Shown in pieces: positions 22,343 to 37,284 of a DNA stretch of 64,000 nt. This DNA is from Adiantum capillus-veneris. Lineage: Eukaryota; Streptophyta; Polypodiopsida; Polypodiales; Pteridaceae. The translations under genes and the position numbers were made by a program. Every line of letters begins with the position of its first letter. Positions within the stretch are counted from its first letter, which is position 1. The DNA lies in contig CM043961.1 of assembly GCA_014529385.2 (NCBI GenBank), positions 16,038,478 to 16,102,477 on the forward strand. The letters are read 5' to 3'. Under the pieces are notes generated by a model, which saw only the letters and a list, made by a program, of their open reading frames with translations, searched no databases and was not told the origin of the DNA.

Positions 22343-23790
22343 TTATCCACACTTGTCATACAAAGTGAGCTTATATAGCCCGCGGCACAAAAGCCCAAAT
22401 GCAACGATTTCATCACCAAAACTGAGATCATGAACTGTACATTCGTCATCCACAAATTTGACTACAAGTCCAAGTCTAGCAAGTGCAGATACAGACGAAA
22501 GATTCTTCTTAATCCCAGGTACATAAAGTGCATCAACAAGTTTGAAAGAACTGCCATTAGCAGCAATAAGCGCAATCTTTCCAACTCCCTGAACTGGATA
22601 AGAGGCATTGTTGGCACAAGTGACAGAACTTCCATGAGGGACAGACTCGAGAGAGGTGAACGCTTCATGATGTGAGGTAATGTGCTTTGTAGCACCACTA
22701 TCGAAATACCACACGTGTGGATCTGCAGTAATTGACATGCATCCATCATGGACAACAGGATTGTAAGTGCACTCTGCACTAAAAGCCCATTTTGCATCAA
22801 CATCAGTATTACCGTCTCCTTTTATAGAAGACTCAACAATGGCTGCATTTGTAGTGGAACCACCCTCTTTCTTCTTAGCCTCTTTTGCCTTCAACTTAGG
22901 ACACTGCTTGATCAAGTGATCATTAGCTTTACAATAATGGCAACACATCTTCTTTTTGCCCTTATCACCAGAATTGCCAGACGAAGTGCTGCCAGCAGAA
23001 GCATTGGGAATATAAGTTTTTCCACTCGCAACAGAACCATAAGAAGCGGTTGCATTGCTATTACCACCCTTTCTTTGAGAAGCAAGAAAAGCTTGTTCAA
23101 CTGCACGCTGTCTAATCCTATTTTTTCTGGAAAGTGACTCTTGCAACAACAATGTGCATAATGCATCAAACTTGAAAACTTCAGGATTTCCTTGGGTCAT
23201 AAGTCTCCAAGTACTAGAAAAAGTCTGGTAAGAATCTAGTACGGCATCAAGAACAGTCTGCACAAGGGAACTGTCTGAAATGACTTCACCTGCAGAAATA
23301 ATTTGCTCATTGATATCCTTGACACCAGCAAGAAAAGTGTCCATATCATTTGCCTCATGCATAATCTTGGACTCCAGCTCTTTACGTAGCAAAGCAATTT
23401 TAGCCTCATTGCAGCTTGCATAAAGACCTGCTAGAATATCCCAAGCCTGTTCTGTAGATTTTGCTGAACGAATGTGAGGAACGATGGTGCACTTTGCAAA
23501 GACAACGCAATCAATGCATGAGCCTGCACATCCTTTACATCCCAACGAGATTGTTTTGCCGTAGGCAAAACAACTCTAATAGTAGAAATCCTTGCAGCAA
23601 GACCTACAACATTCTCAACATCACCTACATCCTCAGAACCAAGACGTACATCAATGCCCTGCACAATATGCCAGACGCCCTTTGACACAAGAACATGTTG
23701 CATCATGTAAGCCCACATAGGGTAATTGTCCCCATCCAACCTGTCCTCAGCAGCAAACATCTTGAACACATCTGTGTTGTTGTCAACCAT
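22343..23790 (-). pseudogene. Copia-B gag-protease
   Basis: Gag starts MVDNNTDVFKMFAAED at 23,790 and runs LDGDNYPMWAYMMQHVL. One frameshift near 23,500 leads into STEQAWDILAGLYASCNEAK, LLRKELESKIMHE and the zinc knuckle CHYCKANDHLIKQC (CX2CX4HX4C) near 22,930. The protease active site VWYFDSGATKHITSHHEAF follows near 22,690, then the pre-integrase strand ALYVPGIKKNLSSVSAL. A longer frame from 23,853 adds 21 residues upstream, but the conserved part begins at MVDN. The domain is nearly complete for copia gag-protease. Confidence 0.92.
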
Positions 23791-24108
23791 GGTAAATGTT
23801 GGACTTGATATGAAAACTGCCAAAAAAGAGGAGAAACGGAGCGGGAGCAACATGTGCTATATAGCACAAACCGTAGAAGATTGTAAGGCACCTGTTATGC
23901 AAAAATGGCAATGAAATTTGTTTTGCACAAAATAAAGAAGTTGCGTGTGCAGAACTGCCTGTAGTGAAAACGAAGACCGAAATGAGCCCGAATAAAAAAT
24001 CTGAGCAGACTAAGCTCTACAAGCTATCCCAAAATATTTTTTGACCTCGAACGCTAGCCAAACCTCACTAAAATCGGAGAAAGTGAGCAGGCATGTGTTG
24101 GAGCAACT

Positions 24109-24120
24109 GCTCTGATACCA
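24109..24120 (-). promoter_or_regulatory. Copia-B primer binding site
   Basis: GCTCTGATACCA on the plus strand is the complement of TGGTATCAGAGC (initiator-Met tRNA), two bases from the 5' LTR. Leader 23,791-24,108 is noncoding. Confidence 0.93.
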
Positions 24121-24122
24121 AT

Positions 24123-24349
24123 TGTTGGAATTAGGGTTGCAGAGAAATGCACATAGCTTGGAGAAGACAAAGGAAGCTCAAGGCACACAATAGAGAGTGT
24201 GTTACTTGGTGTGCAATGGAAAGATAGATAGCCCTAGAGTGATGGGTGTATATACAATGCACGGGGGAAAAAACCTCCTAAAGAGGGAAAAAATGCCTCG
24301 GTGGTCCTAGTGTGTTCACACACATCACTACCACATGTATATGGTAACA
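24123..24349 (-). repeat. Copia-B 5' LTR
   Basis: 227 bp, the same length as the partner. About 14 substitutions and two compensating 1-bp indels were counted against it. Confidence 0.92.
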
Positions 24350-24368
24350 AATCCCCCTTGGAGTGATG

Positions 24369-25806
24369 CCTGACAAATACCTGACCAGTCCCAGGTGAGT
24401 CTTCATTGTAAATTTTGAGTCATATTCCTTTTTCATTGATAACACTGTATTTGTTAGAGAGTAGATAAGGACTTACAAAATGATAAAATTGGCCAAAAAC
24501 TGGAAGTGTATCTTCCAAGAAACCAACGTGCACTTGTTTGTAATCTTGGAAAGAATTGGTTGCATTAGGTTGATTGATGTAGGAAAGAAATGGTTGGGTT
24601 AGCTTGATTGATGCAGGAAAGAATTGGTTGGATTAGCTTGATTGATGTAGGAAAGAAATGGTTGATCATTCTTAAAACACCTTGTCTCAAGACACCTCTA
24701 ATTCCTTGAAATATTTTCACTTCAAGTGATGAGTAATGATGGATTTTCATCCACGAATGAGTCGATTACCCCCATGTATGAGGAGTTTTTACCCCGCACA
24801 TGTCTATGCTTGTTTATATATCTTATGATACCTTTTTTATCCTAGGGGAATTGCCCAGTGTATGGGCAACTCGTTTTGGCATATGGGCACCCCGAACTTT
24901 GGGTGATGATTTTTCCCCCCGGACTATGAATAAGAAAGGGTGCCGTTTTTCACCCATGTATAGGTGTGCTTGGGACAAGTTGAGTACGTGTCAGGTTTTT
25001 CAAGGAATATTTAAAGTGACCGTACCTTGTTTTAAGCTTAAAGATGCTTGTTTGCTAAAGACTGTTTTCTAATACTGATTTCAATACCTGTTTTAATGAA
25101 TGACTCTGCCGAGAAGTTAAAATGAACTATTATTGTAAAGGTTTAAAGAAGGTGATAGTAATCAAATAATAAGAAGCATGTGTGAGTGCGGGATGGTAAG
25201 TGGGGATAGACTACGGTTGTTGATCATGGATGGGTGGAACTGATTAGCCAGGTAATTGTCCATTCCCACACACTAAATGTTAGAAGACTTCGTCATTTGG
25301 AAGAGGAGTCCACCAATGGTTGTGCCCTCACTCACGTAGGGGGAAAGAACATTGGATGAGGATACATTAGCCCATTTTCAGAGGTTATAGGACCGAAAAT
25401 GATTTTGAACTTTAGTTTTTTTGTCTCGTTTCCCTTGCAAGACAAGACTGGGTCTCTTTCCAGGGCTATAGTCCTAAGCCATTGCCAATGGCAAAGTTCT
25501 ATTCCTCGAATTTTTCTTACTTTAAGACTTTAGTTTCTATTAGACCTACAGACCTGTCAAGGACCCAATCTCAACCTTGGTGACGGTGGGTTGGGGACCT
25601 CTCAACATGTTCCTATAGCCTATCCTAATACACTCGTACAATCTTTTCAAATTTGGACAAGTTTTTCTCAAGTTTACCCAGTTTCCCAGTTTACAGCCCA
25701 ATTTGGTCTGGCTTTGCCATATTTGGCTTGTGATCCTATCTTTGATCTCTACTTGTGCTTACACTATTTCAAATTTTACAAATGTAATGATTAAGAGTTG
25801 AAGTCT

Positions 25807-25808
<2 letters not shown>
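24369..25808. other. Unassigned; 3-copy ~36-bp minisatellite at 24,569-24,665
   Basis: Three copies of GATTGATG.AGGAAAGAA.T repeat at ~36-bp spacing. A 90-codon plus-strand frame at 24,800-25,072 (GELPSVWATRFGIWAPR) has no recognised family. The remainder shows no gene. Confidence 0.5.
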
Positions 25809-25844
<36 letters not shown>

Positions 25845-26058
25845 TTATGTATAAATTGTGTATATCACGTGCATTCAAGGACCATTTATAAGACTCCTTA
25901 TCTATGAATTCTTTACAAATAAAATACACCCTTTCTCTATTCATTCTGTAATTTTTTTCCCGTACCCTTTTGTATGTGAAATGTGAGAAAAAATAAAATT
26001 AGATTACCCCTTTTGATGCACTCATCTGATAGTCACATAAGTATTAAGTGACCCCCAC
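25809..26058 (+). repeat. G-run/C-run bounded repeat, copy 1
   Basis: 33 G, then ~215 bp, then TAAGTGACCCCC. It matches, base by base with gaps, the reverse complement of 42,895-43,162 (shared CATTCAAG, CTTATCTATGAA, TGTATGTGAAA, GATAGTCACATA..TATT). In the other copy the ends look like inverted GGGGGTCACT repeats, so it resembles a MITE; here the left terminus is degenerate. No target duplication is clear. Confidence 0.65.
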
Positions 26059-26381
26059 AAGGTTGAACATGACAATTCCAATCCTATCTGTCTGTCCATT
26101 TTTGCAGTTGTTAGGCTTTGTTTGGACCTCCCAGGTCTGCTGGCAAGTTTGGCTTATTTTGCAAGCATGTTTTGCATTACCTTTGATACACTCAACTTAA
26201 CATCTCCTTCAATACAATAACTTTGCCAAATTCACAAGCTTGGCTCCTGCACTTTGGAAATTGCTAAACTTTATCATATGACCCATTTTATGCAACCAAC
26301 AATGAAATTTTATGCATATCCACGATCGATTTCTTGTACCAACAGTTTGCATTCAAATTCTCGCAGATCTTCTCTTAGGCT

Positions 26382-26672
26382 ACATGGATTGTGATCCATG
26401 TTTGGTGACCAATTTTGAACAAACTTCATGGGATGGCTTTGGGCATGTTTCCTATGCTATTTGTCAAATTATTTCTGAATTTTAATCACTTTTTCACCTC
26501 ATTAGTCAAAATGACCATTTAGAGACAGACTTTCCAATTTCCTTTGGTTTTTGGTTGATTTAACGTCCACTTTGTCCCAAATTTGCATGACACATTTCCC
26601 AAGGCTATGTCAAACTGTGTGTGCACTTTTTACCCTTATCTGGCATATTGGGGGGCATAGATTACGATCCAT
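26382..26672. repeat. Palindrome-bearing ~273-bp repeat, 2 copies
   Basis: ACATGGATTGTGATCCATG at 26,382 and GCATAGATTACGATCCATG at 26,655 are exactly 273 bp apart, as at 16,234/16,507. They lie just right of the G-run/C-run repeat, the same arrangement as the inverted copy at 41.8-43.2 kb. Confidence 0.78.
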
Positions 26673-28589
<1,917 letters not shown>

Positions 28590-28821
28590 ATCAAGGACTA
28601 CTTTGTACATGAGCATCCATGAAACTCCCAAGATAATTACTTCCATTAAGATCTGTGTCCGCCATTACGTGAAACTTGTGTGGCCATTGGTTCCCATCAA
28701 TGTTGATATTTACTTTAGCTTGTCCTAAGCTGACCACTGTCCCTTTGTTGGCTACTTTGAGATCAATTTTGTTTGGCATCACTATCTCATCTAACAAATT
28801 TAGGTACATTGAATATTTCAT
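28590..28821 (-). pseudogene. Possible retropepsin (aspartic protease) remnant
   Basis: The minus-strand frame reads KIDLKVANKGTVVSLGQAKV, then NINIDGNQWPHKFHVMAD and NGSNYLGSFMDA. This resembles the second half of gypsy-type proteases (ANG..I..LG, HxFxV, ILGxDFL). The active-site DSG/DTG is not seen. It lies downstream, on the same strand, of the gypsy gag at 33-34.6 kb, with the noncoding LTR element between them. The match is weak. Confidence 0.3.
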
Positions 28822-28929
28822 TGCTTTGACTCTTTATGGGATTGGGATTGTGATAGCTAAGGTGGGTGATAGACAAACATTGTGCACGCATTTGAGTGTG
28901 TGTAGGTTAGATTGTTACTCAAGCAAATT

Positions 28930-29676
28930 AGTTTCCAAGATAGATTAGCTTGGACTCATAAACATGATCTTGAGTAGTTGTCCAACCCATCATAACTTCA
29001 CCATAGACAAGAGATATGTAATGCAGACTTGGTTGGATTTGTTTATTTGTGAAAGGAGCTTTAAGTAGCTCTACATCTTCACACCTTACATGTGGGATAA
29101 TTCCACCTCTTCTCTCATTCACTCATAACGTTAGTGACTCTAGGACAAATCCCATACCTTATGATCCTCTCATGGGGGTTTGGATTAGGACAATACACTC
29201 AAGATTCTATATCCTTTAAGCTTATTGCCCGGATGAGGTGGGAGCAAGAAATTGCACAGTCCAATCATTGGGAGCTAGGAGGAATCGTTAGAGTGGCACC
29301 GAACGATGATGGTCATGTACTAGTGGCCGGCGATGGTCCAATCAGACGACCAAAAATCCCTTTTAAGCCCGCTTTACCGCCTGACTAAAATCCTTTTGGG
29401 CGTTCCTTGTGTGTGAGCGCACCTTTTTGGGGTTGACCTCCTATTAATAGGAGGTTCTTTACGCAATTCTCTGTAAATGAATAACAAAGATTCTTGGGAA
29501 CATTAAATGCTTATCAACATGATATGGGCAGCCATTCTGAGCGTATCTCCTCAACCGTGGCTTCAAATAAAAAAGTAAAAATAGGTGCAAAAACTTAAGC
29601 TCATGGACTACGATTCCTATTTTATATGTTCTTTCCAATTTGAATAGAAACTATGTGTTAAAAAATCATCAAAATA
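28930..29676. other. Unassigned
   Basis: A 64-codon minus frame (28,928-29,122) and an 84-codon plus frame (29,134-29,388) have no recognised homology. Confidence 0.45.
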
Positions 29677-29681
29677 TGTAT

Positions 29682-29823
29682 TGTTGAGAGAGAAAGAGAG
29701 AGCACAAAAATAGAACCCCAAAGTTTGTAGAATACATACATGAGATGATGTACATATAGAGGGGACCTGGGTGCCATATATAGAAAAGCTATATATTGAG
29801 TAGCTTCACATATAAGCTCAACA
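29682..29823 (-). repeat. Noncoding element 3' LTR
   Basis: 142 bp. It is followed inwards by CCCCCGCTCAAATAAGGG, whose complement is a short polypurine tract. Confidence 0.9.
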
Positions 29824-30509
29824 CCCCCGCTCAAATAAGGGTCCCTAATTGTGGATGAAAAAACCCTTGGGGGATCAAGGGAAAAACCCACAGCTCTATA
29901 TACACCCACCGTATATTATAAAAATCATTGAATGTACAAATGTTCATGAGGAGCTACATCACTCCTTTTACAATGAATATTTTATGAGGAGCTACATTAC
30001 TCCTTTTACAATGAATGTTTTATGAGGAGTTACATTACTCCTATCCTATCAAATACAATAATGAATACAAAGGTTCAATAAAGAGGTGTAAAGGCTATCG
30101 ATTAGCTCGTAATCAAAAGTGTCTCCGTGAATCTGCTGTGTAGCTTGTCATCAATATGGCATCACCAAACATGTCTTCATAAATCTTTTATTGTCACCAA
30201 GTTTGTCTTCATGAAATCAATTCTTTGATCAATCCTACATAGATCATAGACTCAAAAAACATAGTCATAAAAATTATTAGCATCGTTAGTGAAATAATTA
30301 CGTTCACAATGCCATTAGATATGGTTCACGACGCCACTCTTTTGACAACATATATACGCACGACAACGTATGGTACATAAAGTTTGAACGTAAAAGTACA
30401 AGATGCGTGATTACGTGATGCAAATGACATGTGTATATACTACATAAAACGACATTTGTCAACGTAGTGATATCAATGAATATCATCAAAGTATTAACAA
30501 AACATCATC

Positions 30510-30990
30510 ATTGTATCAATAAAAATGAATAAATCATCATGGTATCAACAAAAAGCATCATGATATCACCGAGAATAATCATTGTATCAACGAAACAACA
30601 TCATGGTATCACTGAAAATAACCATGGTATCAACGAAACAACATCATGATATCACCGAGAATAATCATTGTATCAACTAAACAACATCATGGTATCACCG
30701 AGAATAACCATGGTATCAACGAAACTACATCATGGTATCACTGAGAATAACCATGGTATCAACGAAACAACATCATGGTATCATCGAGAATAACCATGGC
30801 ATCAACGAAATATCATCATGGTATCACCGAGAATAACCATGGTATCAACGAAACAACATCATGGTATCACCAAGAATAACCATGGTATCAACGAAATATC
30901 ATCATGGTATCAACAAAAATCACCATGACCAAAGTACTAACAAAACATCATCATGGTACCATCAAAATCACTATGGTATCAACGAGAGAT
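30510..30990. repeat. 43-bp tandem array, ~10 units
   Basis: TCATGRTATC recurs at 30558, 30601, 30644, 30687, 30730, 30773, 30816, 30859 and 30902: an exact 43-bp period. Each unit is two ~21-22-bp half-units around ATGGTATCA. TGGTATCA equals the first eight bases of the copia primer-site sequence. Confidence 0.95.
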
Positions 30991-31399
30991 TTATAATAAA
31001 ATGACATAAAACTATATCTCTAGAAGAATAATTATACGAGAATCAATGAACGAATATATCATATAACAAAAGATCATGTACCATCAGTAGCTCGACAATA
31101 TTTGGACGATCATCAACAGCTCGACTGAATCGGAACGATGTTCATGACAGATATCCATGACCAGATCTATAGATATTTGATATCTGGAAATATAGGTATC
31201 CAAGAAAAAATCGTCAGTAAATGTCTCAAAACGTATTAGACAGCGTGAAATAGTAAAGACTTTTGAGAACATATATCTATAGCACTGATTCGATTTGTAA
31301 CTGTCTTCTGCAACAAAGCTACATCAGTAACAGATGTATGATTGATGAAGAGAAAATATAATTGATAAGTTTTAATTATGAGGAAAATCAAAATCAAAC

Positions 31400-32260
31400 G
31401 GTAAAATTTGCTTTTAAACATGTTCGCAGACCAAGAACAATAACCAAAATCGGTGCAGAATTTAGAGAAAGTTTCTTCTGCAAAGTTGTAGACCACATCG
31501 ATTCCGTTGGCTCAAGTGAATAGTTTCTGCAAAATTGTTTTCAATTAGGAGAAAGATTAAAAAAACAAAAAACGAAAGCTGCTTTTCAGGCATGTACACA
31601 ATCCGCGAACGATAACTCTAAATCAGTGCAAAATTTGAAAAAACTTTCTTCTGCAAAGTTGTAGACCACATCAATTTCGTTGCCTTTGAAGGGGCTGTTT
31701 CTGCAAAATTGTTTTCAATTAGGAGAAACATCAAAAACAAAAAATAGAAGTTGCTTTTCGAGCATGTACGCAGTCCGCGAACGATAACTCAAAATCAGTG
31801 CAGAATTTGAAAAAACTTTCTGCTGCAAAGTTGTAGACCACATTGATTTTGGTGCCTACAACGAGCTATTCCTGCAAAATCGTTTTAAATTAAGAGAAAT
31901 ATCAAAAACAAAAAGCAAAGTTGCTTTTCAGGCATGTACGCAGTCCGCGAATGATAACTCAAAATCAGTATAGAATTTGAAAAAACTTTCTTCTACAAAG
32001 TTGTAGACCACATCGATTCCGGTGCGCCGTAGAGGCTGTTTTTGCAAAATTGTTTTCAATTAATAGAAAAATGAAAAACAAAAAACGGAAATTGCTTTTT
32101 GGACATGTACGCAGTCCGCAAACAATAACTCAAAGTCGGCGCAGAATTTGAAAAAACTTTCTTCTACAAAGTTGTAAACCACATCAATTCCGATGCCCAT
32201 CGTGGGTAGTTTCTACAAAATTGTTTTCAATCAAGAGAAAAATCAAAAACAAAAATGTCC
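31400..32260. repeat. ~172-bp tandem array, 5 units
   Basis: GTTGTAGACCACAT-like blocks fall at 31485, 31658, 31830, 32000 and 32171 (170-173 bp apart). Each unit also carries CTGCAAAATTGTTTTCAATT and GCATGTACGCAGTCCGCGAA-like segments. Units diverge by point changes. Confidence 0.93.
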
Positions 32261-32261
32261 T

Positions 32262-32273
32262 GCTCTGATACCA
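32262..32273 (-). promoter_or_regulatory. Noncoding element primer binding site
   Basis: GCTCTGATACCA directly abuts the 5' LTR; complement of the initiator-Met site. Confidence 0.92.
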
Positions 32274-32415
32274 TGTTGAGAGAGAAAGAGAGAGCACAGA
32301 AATAGAACCCCAAAGTGTGTAGAAAATACACATGAGATGATGTATATATAGAGGGGACCTGGGTACCATATATAGAGAAGCCATATATTGAGTAGCTTCA
32401 CATATAAGCTCAACA
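32274..32415 (-). repeat. Noncoding element 5' LTR
   Basis: 142 bp, equal in length to its partner; followed by TGTAT. Confidence 0.9.
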
Positions 32416-32420
32416 TGTAT

Positions 32421-32659
32421 CTTTCTAGCATCAAAAGTCTACTTGTGGTCCCCTTAGCCTAAACTTCCATTTGATTCCCATGGACACCTCATGCAATATA
32501 AAAGCATGACATTGCTCCTTGATAAACTTTTGTAAGCATCCTATTAATAATAGATTAAAATAGGTGCATCTTTGAAAATTATGCAAGCTAAGTGTCCCAC
32601 TAGGATTTTATACATTCCTAGAAGTTATAAAAAAGAAATATAAGAAAAATATAAAAATT

Positions 32660-32703
<44 letters not shown>

Positions 32704-32982
32704 AATCATACTATGTATAGAATCTAGCTAGAGTGTGAGGTGATAATGGGATAGTAGAAAGAAAGCCCCAATTCTTTTTTCCCCACGTTAAAGAGGCACA
32801 GCTATTGACACCTTTATCCACAATACGTTCTAATGGTAAAGTAAAAGTAGATTACCCTTGAGATAAGTACTAGGATGAGATAGGAAGCTTATCACTATAC
32901 TTATACATGCATATGCACATTATGGTAAATATACCCATGCATCTAAAAAATCATAAAATAAATCTCCTACGGGTTGTTCCCA
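32421..32982. other. Unassigned, with (TA)n at 32,663-32,699
   Basis: AT-rich. A TA microsatellite and no gene. Confidence 0.5.
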
Positions 32983-34575
32983 CTATGTGCGTGCCATAGC
33001 ACAACAACACTTGAGTTGTTCCCTCGTTTGTTGAAGTTGTGTCTCTAAGGTTGTCTTTTCCCTTAGCCTTTTTGCTTTCATTTTATCTCTTTTTGCTTTC
33101 CACAACTTTATTTGAGTCCTTACCGCTAAGCTTTCAAACTCTGTTTGTTCAGGAAGTTTTGGCTTGTCAGCTTCCAACATATTTTTGGTTTCTTCCTAAG
33201 CTCGCACTCTAGTCAACACATTGAAAAGAATTGTTGGCTCTGATTTAGATTCGCTAGAACAAGGTAAAACCCCAATGACATTCATAGTCGCTTTCTCTTT
33301 GTTTCCTAGGTTCTTTGCACAATGTTGGATCAGGTGCTCTTTTCCACAACCCTCACAAAATTTAAATATTTTTGTTCTGTCGTTCTTGTGTGGAAAAACT
33401 CATGCCTCATGATTACCTCCACATCCATAGCATGGACCTTCCAACTGAGGAGTTTGTGGTACCCCCATTGGTTGTCCTCTCATAGGAGGATATCGTTTAG
33501 GTTTGTAATTTTTGTTTGATATGAACATGAGCATGCTTTTGTTCATACTGTATTGGTTTCTCATTGCTAGAGCTACATATGAAGGTTTCATAGCCTCATA
33601 TGAGCTAACCCAATAAAAGGATAGTCCTAAGTGGTATATGCTACTCCCTCACGCTCTCTCCCATGCGTTTCCACTGGCTCTTTGTAATAAGCAACTGGTG
33701 GCAATATTTGTTGACTTGCGAGTGGTTCTGTCGATTGCATGTATCAAATAATGGTTCGATTGTCTTGAGGTAATAGTGGTTATTGGCCCAACATAGGTTG
33801 TGTTTTGTCTCTCCATTGTGCTGCATTGTTGGGTCATATCTGGTACCTCAATGGTGGAAATAAAGGTTGCACCGTTGGAGGTCTATATGGAATTTTCCTC
33901 ATGTAATTTTGATTCTAAAAACACTCATTTATGTCATGGTTGGTATATTTCTACGTGATTGCACACCACTTCAACGCTCTCAGCACATTGTCTACATGTG
34001 GTGGTTGTTGTCGTAGATTCAAATTTTGTTGATAAGCTTGGTTCATTCTCCGAATCACTTCCTTGACCACTTGATCAACATTTTGTGTGATTGAAGTAGG
34101 AGCACTTCATTTTGTCGATGACTCTTGCTGATGGTTGAAGAAGCACTATTTGTGGTTGTGTCGTTGTCCTTCGATACCTCTTAGTAGGTTTTGCAGTTTT
34201 GTCAACTAGATACAATGCTTCTCTAATGACTTGCTCAAATGTGGTGTATGCCTTTAAGTGCAAATGCTTTTTGAGAGTTTCATTTATCAGACCCTCTATG
34301 ACGAGGATTGATAGTCATTCATCTTGCTGTAACTCTCGCATAGGAAATATCTCGATATATTGTTTGAAGCAAAGCAAAGCTTCCTTCACTTTTTTGTTTT
34401 TCTTTCTCTTAAAGGCATATATTTGGGAAATTGTATTGTGCTTGATCCCTGTTTTTTAGAATTCCTTCACAAAATTTTGTAGGATTTGCTCGACGTTTAG
34501 GAAATCCCTACTATTCAATGGGTGGAACCAAGTCAACATTGTTCCTTTCAAGGTCAAATCAAATCCTTCATACCG
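32983..34575 (-). pseudogene. Ty3/gypsy-type gag pseudogene
   Basis: The minus-strand order fits a gypsy gag. Capsid: FDLTLKGTMLTWFHPL near 34,550, then FLNVEQILQNFVKEF, IEIFPMRELQQDE, then VIEGLINETLKKHLHLKAYT and FEQVIREALYLVDK near 34,200. After a variable spacer come two Cys/His clusters, CYGCGGNHEA (~33,430) and CEGCGKEHLIQHC (~33,340). A basic, Leu/Gln-rich tail ends at 32,983 (LWKAKRDKMKAKRLREK). Several stops and frameshifts interrupt it. Capsid proteins package the element RNA. The matching pol was not found downstream. Confidence 0.65.
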
Positions 34576-35331
34576 AGTGTGGAATCCACGACTTGTTCTA
34601 CTCTTAAAACTTGCTTAAAGAGTGAAACATGTGCGTATGGATCCCCCGACCCATTGTAATTCTTGGCAATACAATTTTCCACTTGAGATGGTCACATTCT
34701 TTGTGGTTCAGCTGCCATCCTCATTACTCTATGCTCACCTAATATAACATCTCTTGTTTCATATCCACTAATAGGTACTCTGGTGCGAGTTCAGTCGGTC
34801 ACTCTCTCATCGGGTCATATGTCTCTAGTTTTGGTCCATGTGTCTGGACCCCTCATAGTGTGATTAGTGTATGGAGCCCCGCTACCCCAATGCATTTAGT
34901 GTTGGAACCCTCAAACTTAAGGATCCATCAGTCTAGGTATAGAAAGACGTGGTTTACTAAATGAATCTTCCACTCTAGTTCTCACCAGACTCACTCTCAC
35001 GGTTTCTAGTTTTGTCTCGGACAGTTGGCCTATAAGTGCTACGATTGACGTAGTATTGATGAATAGGTCCTCCAAAGTACATATATCTCTCTAGCTCCTT
35101 GTGGTTTAATGTAGAGTACTGTCATTCATACTCATCAAGCATTATCACATGAATATCTCTACCTTCCTTGGAGTTCTACCAAACATCGAGCGAACTTATC
35201 CGAGCAAGCTCAAAACCGAGCAAATTTATTAAGCGACTTGCTCAAGTATATGTATACTTCTTCTCTAGAAAGAGCTTTCTCTAAACTCAAACAATAAACG
35301 TCAGCACCATTGCTAGTCTCTTATGGTGCTA

Positions 35332-35334
<3 letters not shown>
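34576..35334. other. Probable upstream part of gypsy gag, unresolved
   Basis: Minus-strand fragments such as MLDEYE and HKELERYMYFGGP near 35,050-35,160 may be gag N-terminus; stops are frequent. Confidence 0.35.

Positions 35335-35402
<68 letters not shown>
35335..35402. repeat. Compound (CT)n(CA)n microsatellite
   Basis: CT repeats to ~35,365, then CA repeats. Confidence 0.97.

Positions 35403-37205
<1,803 letters not shown>

Positions 37206-37280
<75 letters not shown>
37206..37280. repeat. (AG)n microsatellite
   Basis: About 37 AG units. Confidence 0.97.

Positions 37281-37284
<4 letters not shown>

Larger units (their letters stand above)
19217..24349 (-). mobile_element. Copia-B, decayed Ty1/copia retrotransposon
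   Basis: A minus-strand copia element with two 227-bp LTRs, an initiator-Met primer site beside the 5' LTR and a polypurine tract beside the 3' LTR. It keeps all domains in copia order: gag, protease, integrase, RT, RNase H. The frames are split by a few stops and at least five frameshifts. By hand count the LTRs match at ~94 %. No 5-bp target duplication is visible. The right border carries 19 extra bases copied from the internal 3' end. Confidence 0.93.
29682..32415 (-). mobile_element. Noncoding LTR element (LARD/TRIM-like) with internal arrays
   Basis: A complete LTR structure: 142-bp LTRs (TGTTGAGAG to CTCAACA) at both ends, a perfect target duplication TGTAT at 29,677-29,681 and 32,416-32,420, and an initiator-Met primer site beside the right LTR, which sets the orientation to minus. 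The interior (2.45 kb) has no gag or pol sequence in any frame. It holds a 43-bp array and a ~172-bp array. By hand count the LTRs match at ~94 %. It must have moved with proteins from another element. Confidence 0.92.

Noticed and set aside
29134-29388. 84-codon plus frame ending RRPKIPFKPALPPD
   Set aside because: No recognisable family and no supporting neighbours.
30510-30990. Direct repeats considered as a CRISPR array
   Set aside because: No unique spacers: the period is wholly repeat sequence, inside an LTR element in a plant genome.
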